A stretch of 64,000 nt of DNA from contig NZ_CP101808.1 of assembly GCF_024498255.1 (NCBI RefSeq), forward strand, positions 62,001 through 126,000. The letters run 5' to 3'. Position numbers and translations under genes: made by a program. Below are positions 61,059-64,000 of this stretch, one piece after another; positions within the stretch are counted from its first letter, which is position 1; each line of letters begins with the position of its first letter. Below the pieces are notes generated by a model, which saw only the letters and a program-made list of their open reading frames with translations, was not told the DNA's origin and ran no database searches. This DNA comes from Mycoplasmopsis equigenitalium. Its GTDB lineage: Bacteria > Bacillota_I > Bacilli_A > Mycoplasmatales > Metamycoplasmataceae.

Positions 61059-62190
61059 ATGTTTTCCAGCACGTAAACATATGACATATTTAGATTCATC
61101 AGCCCTTGCTCTTAAGCCTCAAGAAGCAATTGATGCTATGAATCATTATTTTACAAATATTTCAGTTAGCACAAGAACTCGTGATACAAAATTAGGGGTG
61201 CATGTGATTGATGTGATTGCGGAGACCCGTCAGTTGGTAGCGGATTTAGTAGATGCTAAATTTAATGAAGTTATCTTTACATCTGGAACAACTGAATCGC
61301 TTAATATGTTTGTTTATATGATTGAGCCTCTTGTTAAGGCTGGTGATGAGATTTTACTTGATGTTCTTAATCATTCTTCAAATATGGTAAGTTGAGTTGA
61401 ATTGGCAAAACGTAAAAACTGCAAAATTGTTTTTAGTCATGATGTGACGCAAAGCATTACAGCAAAAACAAAGATTATTGCAATGGCGCAAAAACCAAAT
61501 ACTTTTATCAAACACTATGATATGAATAAGTTGTATAAGCAATGTAAGAAACAAGGCATTATTTTAGTTAATGATGCAGCGCAAGCAATTGTTAATGAAA
61601 AAGTTTCACTAACAAATTGCGATATGATTGCTTTTAGTGCGAATAAACTTTATGGGCCAACAGGATTAGGTTGCTTGATTGTTAAAGAAGATTTACTTGT
61701 TAAATTAGAGCCTGTAAAAATGGGAGGAGGAATTTTTAGTCGTATTCAAAAAGACGGTGGTCCTGTTTTTAAAACAGATGTTGCTCGTTGAGAAGCGGGG
61801 ACTCCAAACGTAGCAGGGATTTTTATGTTTAATGCTTCATTAAAGTTTTTTAACAAAATTGGTTATAAACAAACTAATGAAATTTTAGAAGAACTTGCAC
61901 TTTATGCCTATGAAAAACTAAGTAAAGTTAAGAATATTGAAATTTACTCACAACCCAAAGATTGCATAATTATGTTTAATATTAAAAAAGTTTTTTGTGA
62001 AGATGTTGCTCTTTATTTAGGTAAACACAATGTGTATGTTCGTAGCGGTTTTTTCTGCGCGCAATATTTACAACACGTTAAAACAGAACCTGGCTTTGTT
62101 CGTGTTTCGCTAGGAATTTATAACACAAAAGCTGATATTGACCATCTTGTTGATGTGCTATCAAAAGCAAAAAGTTATATAAATGTTTAA
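61036..62190 (+). CDS. sufS: cysteine desulfurase (SufS/NifS type)
   Basis: PLP enzyme that takes sulfur from cysteine for Fe-S clusters or tRNA thiolation. 384 aa: FTSGTTESLNMFVYM, VLNHSSNMVSW, VNDAAQAI (Asp on PLP), the PLP Lys in AFSANKLYGPTGLG, and the catalytic Cys in VRSGFFCAQYL with FVRVSLGIYNT. A UGA Trp lies in SNMVSW. In many mycoplasmas sufU/iscU follows directly; here a secreted nuclease gene follows instead, so the sulfur acceptor is elsewhere or absent. Confidence 0.92.
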
Positions 62191-62248
62191 TTTTTCATAA
62201 TTTTTTCCGTTTTAGGCTAAAAATTCATTTCAAAATACATATATAAGT

Positions 62249-62800
62249 GTGATAAGAAAATTGATATTGTTTTGAACGGTATTTTTCAGTCCATTTTTTC
62301 TTAGTGCTTGCTCTGTAACTAGGGCCAGTGAAGTTACCAATAGTTTTGAATATGTCGTAGTCAAGAAAGTTACTGATGGTGATACGTTTATAGATACAAA
62401 AGGACAAAAATATCGGATACTAGGAATCGACGCGCCTGAAATTGGTGTTTTTAAAAATGGCAAATATGAAAAGACAACTGGTGTTAGATATTATTTTGCA
62501 AATCAAGCCAAGTTAATTTTAAGTGACCTCATTCTATACAAAAAGGTTAAAATTAAGGTTATAAAAAAAGACAAGTATGGACGCAAAGTTGTACAAATTT
62601 CAATAAATTCTACTGAAATATCGCAAAAAATGGTTTCATTAGGGCTAGCAAAAGTTGCTTATATTTCGAGTAATAAAAAAGATTATTTTTATTATTCAGA
62701 TCAGGAATTTATTGAAGAACTTTATAAACTTCAACAACAAGCAATGCTCGACAATCTTAATATTTGATCTGCGAACATAGAACTTATATATCCAAGATAA
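62249..62800 (+). CDS. secreted lipoprotein thermonuclease (SNase domain)
   Basis: 183 aa from a GTG at 62249 (VIRKLILFWTVFFSPFFLSACS). Residues 1-22 are a lipoprotein signal with lipobox LSAC; the mature part is a staphylococcal-nuclease domain: KVTDGDTFI, YRILGIDAPEIG (metal Asp and catalytic Arg positions), KIKVIKKDKYGRKVVQI, VSLGLAKVAY. Such surface nucleases supply nucleotides to mycoplasmas. No Shine-Dalgarno is seen and the start is not certain; the lipobox in frame fixes the N-terminal region. Followed closely by coaD. Confidence 0.85.
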
Positions 62801-62810
62801 AATTAATTAG

Positions 62811-62823
62811 TATAATTAAATGC
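62811..62823 (+). promoter_or_regulatory. -10 box directly before ATG (leaderless pattern)
   Basis: TATAAT at 62811-62816, seven bases before the ATG of coaD at 62824; no Shine-Dalgarno sequence. Confidence 0.55.
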
Positions 62824-63249
62824 ATGAAAATAGCAATTTATCCGGGCTCGTTTGACCCCCTTCATAAAGGACATTTAGAGATTATAAAAAAGGTATTAAA
62901 AATATTTGACAAGTTAATTGTTATTGTTTCGGTTAACCCAGATAAAGAAAACCAAACCCCAGTTGATGAACGTCTTAAACAAGTTTGTGATCAACTTAAA
63001 GGTTTTAAGAATGTTGAAGTTATTCCTAATAAAAACAAGTTGATTGGACATATTGCTCGTGATTTAGGTGTTGAATTTATAATTCGTTCTGCACGTAATA
63101 AAACAGATTTTGATTATGAATTGGAGTTAGCGGCAGGTAATAATCATGTTAATGAAAAACTAGAAACGATTTTGATTATGCCTGATTTTGAATACATCGA
63201 ATATTCTTCAACTCTTGAAAGACACAAGAAAAAGTTAGGGGTTAAATAA
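62824..63249 (+). CDS. coaD: phosphopantetheine adenylyltransferase
   Basis: Penultimate enzyme of CoA synthesis: 4'-phosphopantetheine + ATP to dephospho-CoA. IAIYPGSFDPLHKGHLEII carries the nucleotidyl-transferase HxGH (here HKGH), and FIIRSARNKTDFDYELELA and EYSSTLER (the ISSS/T equivalent) follow. 141 aa, slightly shorter than the usual 160. The start is fixed by IAIYPGSFDP two residues after Met. TAATG overlap with engB. Confidence 0.94.
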   Translation: MKIAIYPGSFDPLHKGHLEIIKKVLKIFDKLIVIVSVNPDKENQTPVDERLKQVCDQLKGFKNVEVIPNKNKLIGHIARDLGVEFIIRSARNKTDFDYELELAAGNNHVNEKLETILIMPDFEYIEYSSTLERHKKKLGVK

Positions 63250-63809
63250 TGATATCCTTTTCTAAATCAGCTGTAGATATAAATTCATTTATTAAACATG
63301 AGGGTAGTGAGGTTGTTTTTTGAGGACGTAGTAATGTTGGTAAATCATCATTAATTAACGCAATTGCCAACAATAAAATTGCTAAGACATCATCAACGCC
63401 AGGTCGGACACAATTAATTAATTATTTTGTTAATCAAGATGGAAACTACATTGTCGATTTGCCTGGGTATGGATATGCTAAGGTTAATAAACAAACTCAA
63501 GAAAAAATCAACAAAATGATTGATGAATATCTTAATTGAAGTAACAATATTAAGTGTGTATTTTTGCTTATTGATGCTCGCATTGGTTTTCAAAAAAATG
63601 ACTTGGAAGTCATTGATTATTTAAACCAAATTAATTTGCCAATTTTTATTGTTTTTACAAAAATCGACAAGTTAAATCAATCACAAAAACATCAATTAAC
63701 TACAAGTGTCACTGACAATAAACTTAATATGTATTTACTTGTTTCCGCACTCAAAAAGCAAAATATAGCAAAATTACAAAATGTAGTAAATGATTACTTA
63801 CATATATAA
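63249..63809 (+). CDS. engB: ribosome biogenesis GTPase EngB (YsxC/YihA)
   Basis: GTPase required for 50S assembly. 186 aa: [18 protein letters not shown] (G1), [14 protein letters not shown] (G2), [12 protein letters not shown] (G3), [21 protein letters not shown] (G4) and [11 protein letters not shown] (G5). Two UGA Trp. Its stop is 37 bases before the next gene. Confidence 0.96.
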
Positions 63810-63846
63810 TATTATATATTTATGTTTAATCACTCGAAGGAGCATC

Positions 63847-64000
63847 ATGGAAAGCAATGCTAATCAAAAACAAAAAACAAAACCAAAGTGAATAGCTGCT
63901 TTTGGTAACTATTTTAAGAATTTACCAAAAAAGAAATGAATTAATTTTGGAATTGCAGCAGCACTTGTTCTTACAACAATTACTGCTGTTTCGGTTTATT
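63847..64000 (+). CDS. membrane protein, N-terminus only (runs off window)
   Basis: Starts at ATG 63847 behind GAAGGAG; 51 residues are seen before the window ends. A hydrophilic, Lys/Gln-rich N-terminus (MESNANQKQKTKPKW) is followed by a hydrophobic segment beginning near residue 35 (INFGIAAALVLTTITAVSVY). It is probably a membrane or exported protein (a SecDF-like N-terminus is possible); too little is visible to name it. Confidence 0.65.

Noticed and set aside
1-64000. CRISPR arrays, insertion sequences, integrative elements or a replication origin.
   Set aside because: I saw no regularly spaced repeats, no transposase or integrase motifs, no direct repeats at tRNA-Lys, and no dnaA or DnaA-box cluster.

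Overview
The window is chromosomal DNA of a mycoplasma (Mollicutes). The base composition is very AT-rich, and UGA is read as tryptophan: most long genes hold in-frame UGA codons at conserved Trp positions, such as GGSWG in the aminopeptidase and WFPGH in the RbgA-type GTPase. Spacing is tight, many neighbours overlap as TAATG, no cell-wall synthesis genes are present, and there is a MIB-MIP immunoglobulin-cleavage pair followed by an F1-like ATPase cluster. The species cannot be fixed from the sequence; a hominis/synoviae/bovis-type lineage (Mycoplasmopsis/Metamycoplasma) is my guess.

1-14.8 kb: an ABC exporter (partly outside the window), a prolyl aminopeptidase, a minus-strand RNA/ribosome operon (TrmL-type and TrmH-type methyltransferases, a DivIVA-like coiled-coil protein, RbgA GTPase), a plus-strand run (phosphoesterase, HAD phosphatase, RNase HIII, SRP54/Ffh), a complete minus-strand comEA-comEC DNA-uptake pair that meets ffh tail to tail, RNase P RNA, a heterodimeric ABC exporter and tRNA-Lys(CUU).

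14.8-32 kb: housekeeping. RluA-type pseudouridine synthase, GatCAB, a YihY-like membrane protein, Apt, a CoaX-like kinase, EcfA1-EcfA2-EcfT, a lone 5S rRNA, WhiA, a Bax-inhibitor-1-like protein, Pta-AckA, and rpsP-trmD-rplS. Inserted between ackA and rpsP is an accessory islet: a DUF262-HNH nuclease and a zinc-ribbon membrane protein behind a (TA)11 repeat and a hairpin-rich leader.

32-33.4 kb: a decaying DpnII/MboI-type restriction-modification locus. An XRE-type helix-turn-helix is fused to a Dam-family methyltransferase that has lost an internal block and is frameshifted; behind it lie the two ends of a DpnII-like endonuclease. A perfect dyad sits over the promoter, as in controller-protein operons.

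33.4-56.5 kb: host-interaction and amino-sugar region. crr-cutC-nagA, MIB-MIP with the seven-gene F1-like ATPase cluster, then a 1736-residue surface GH84 hexosaminidase facing a GlcNAc/glucose-type PTS permease. A consistent reading is that the surface enzyme releases GlcNAc from host glycans, EIICB and EIIA import and phosphorylate it, and NagA deacetylates GlcNAc-6-P.

56.5-64 kb: clpB behind a CIRCE element, galU, then nusB-tlyA-sufS, a secreted lipoprotein nuclease, coaD and engB. Several genes across the window carry a TATAAT box exactly 6 or 7 bases before the ATG and no Shine-Dalgarno sequence, which suggests leaderless mRNAs.
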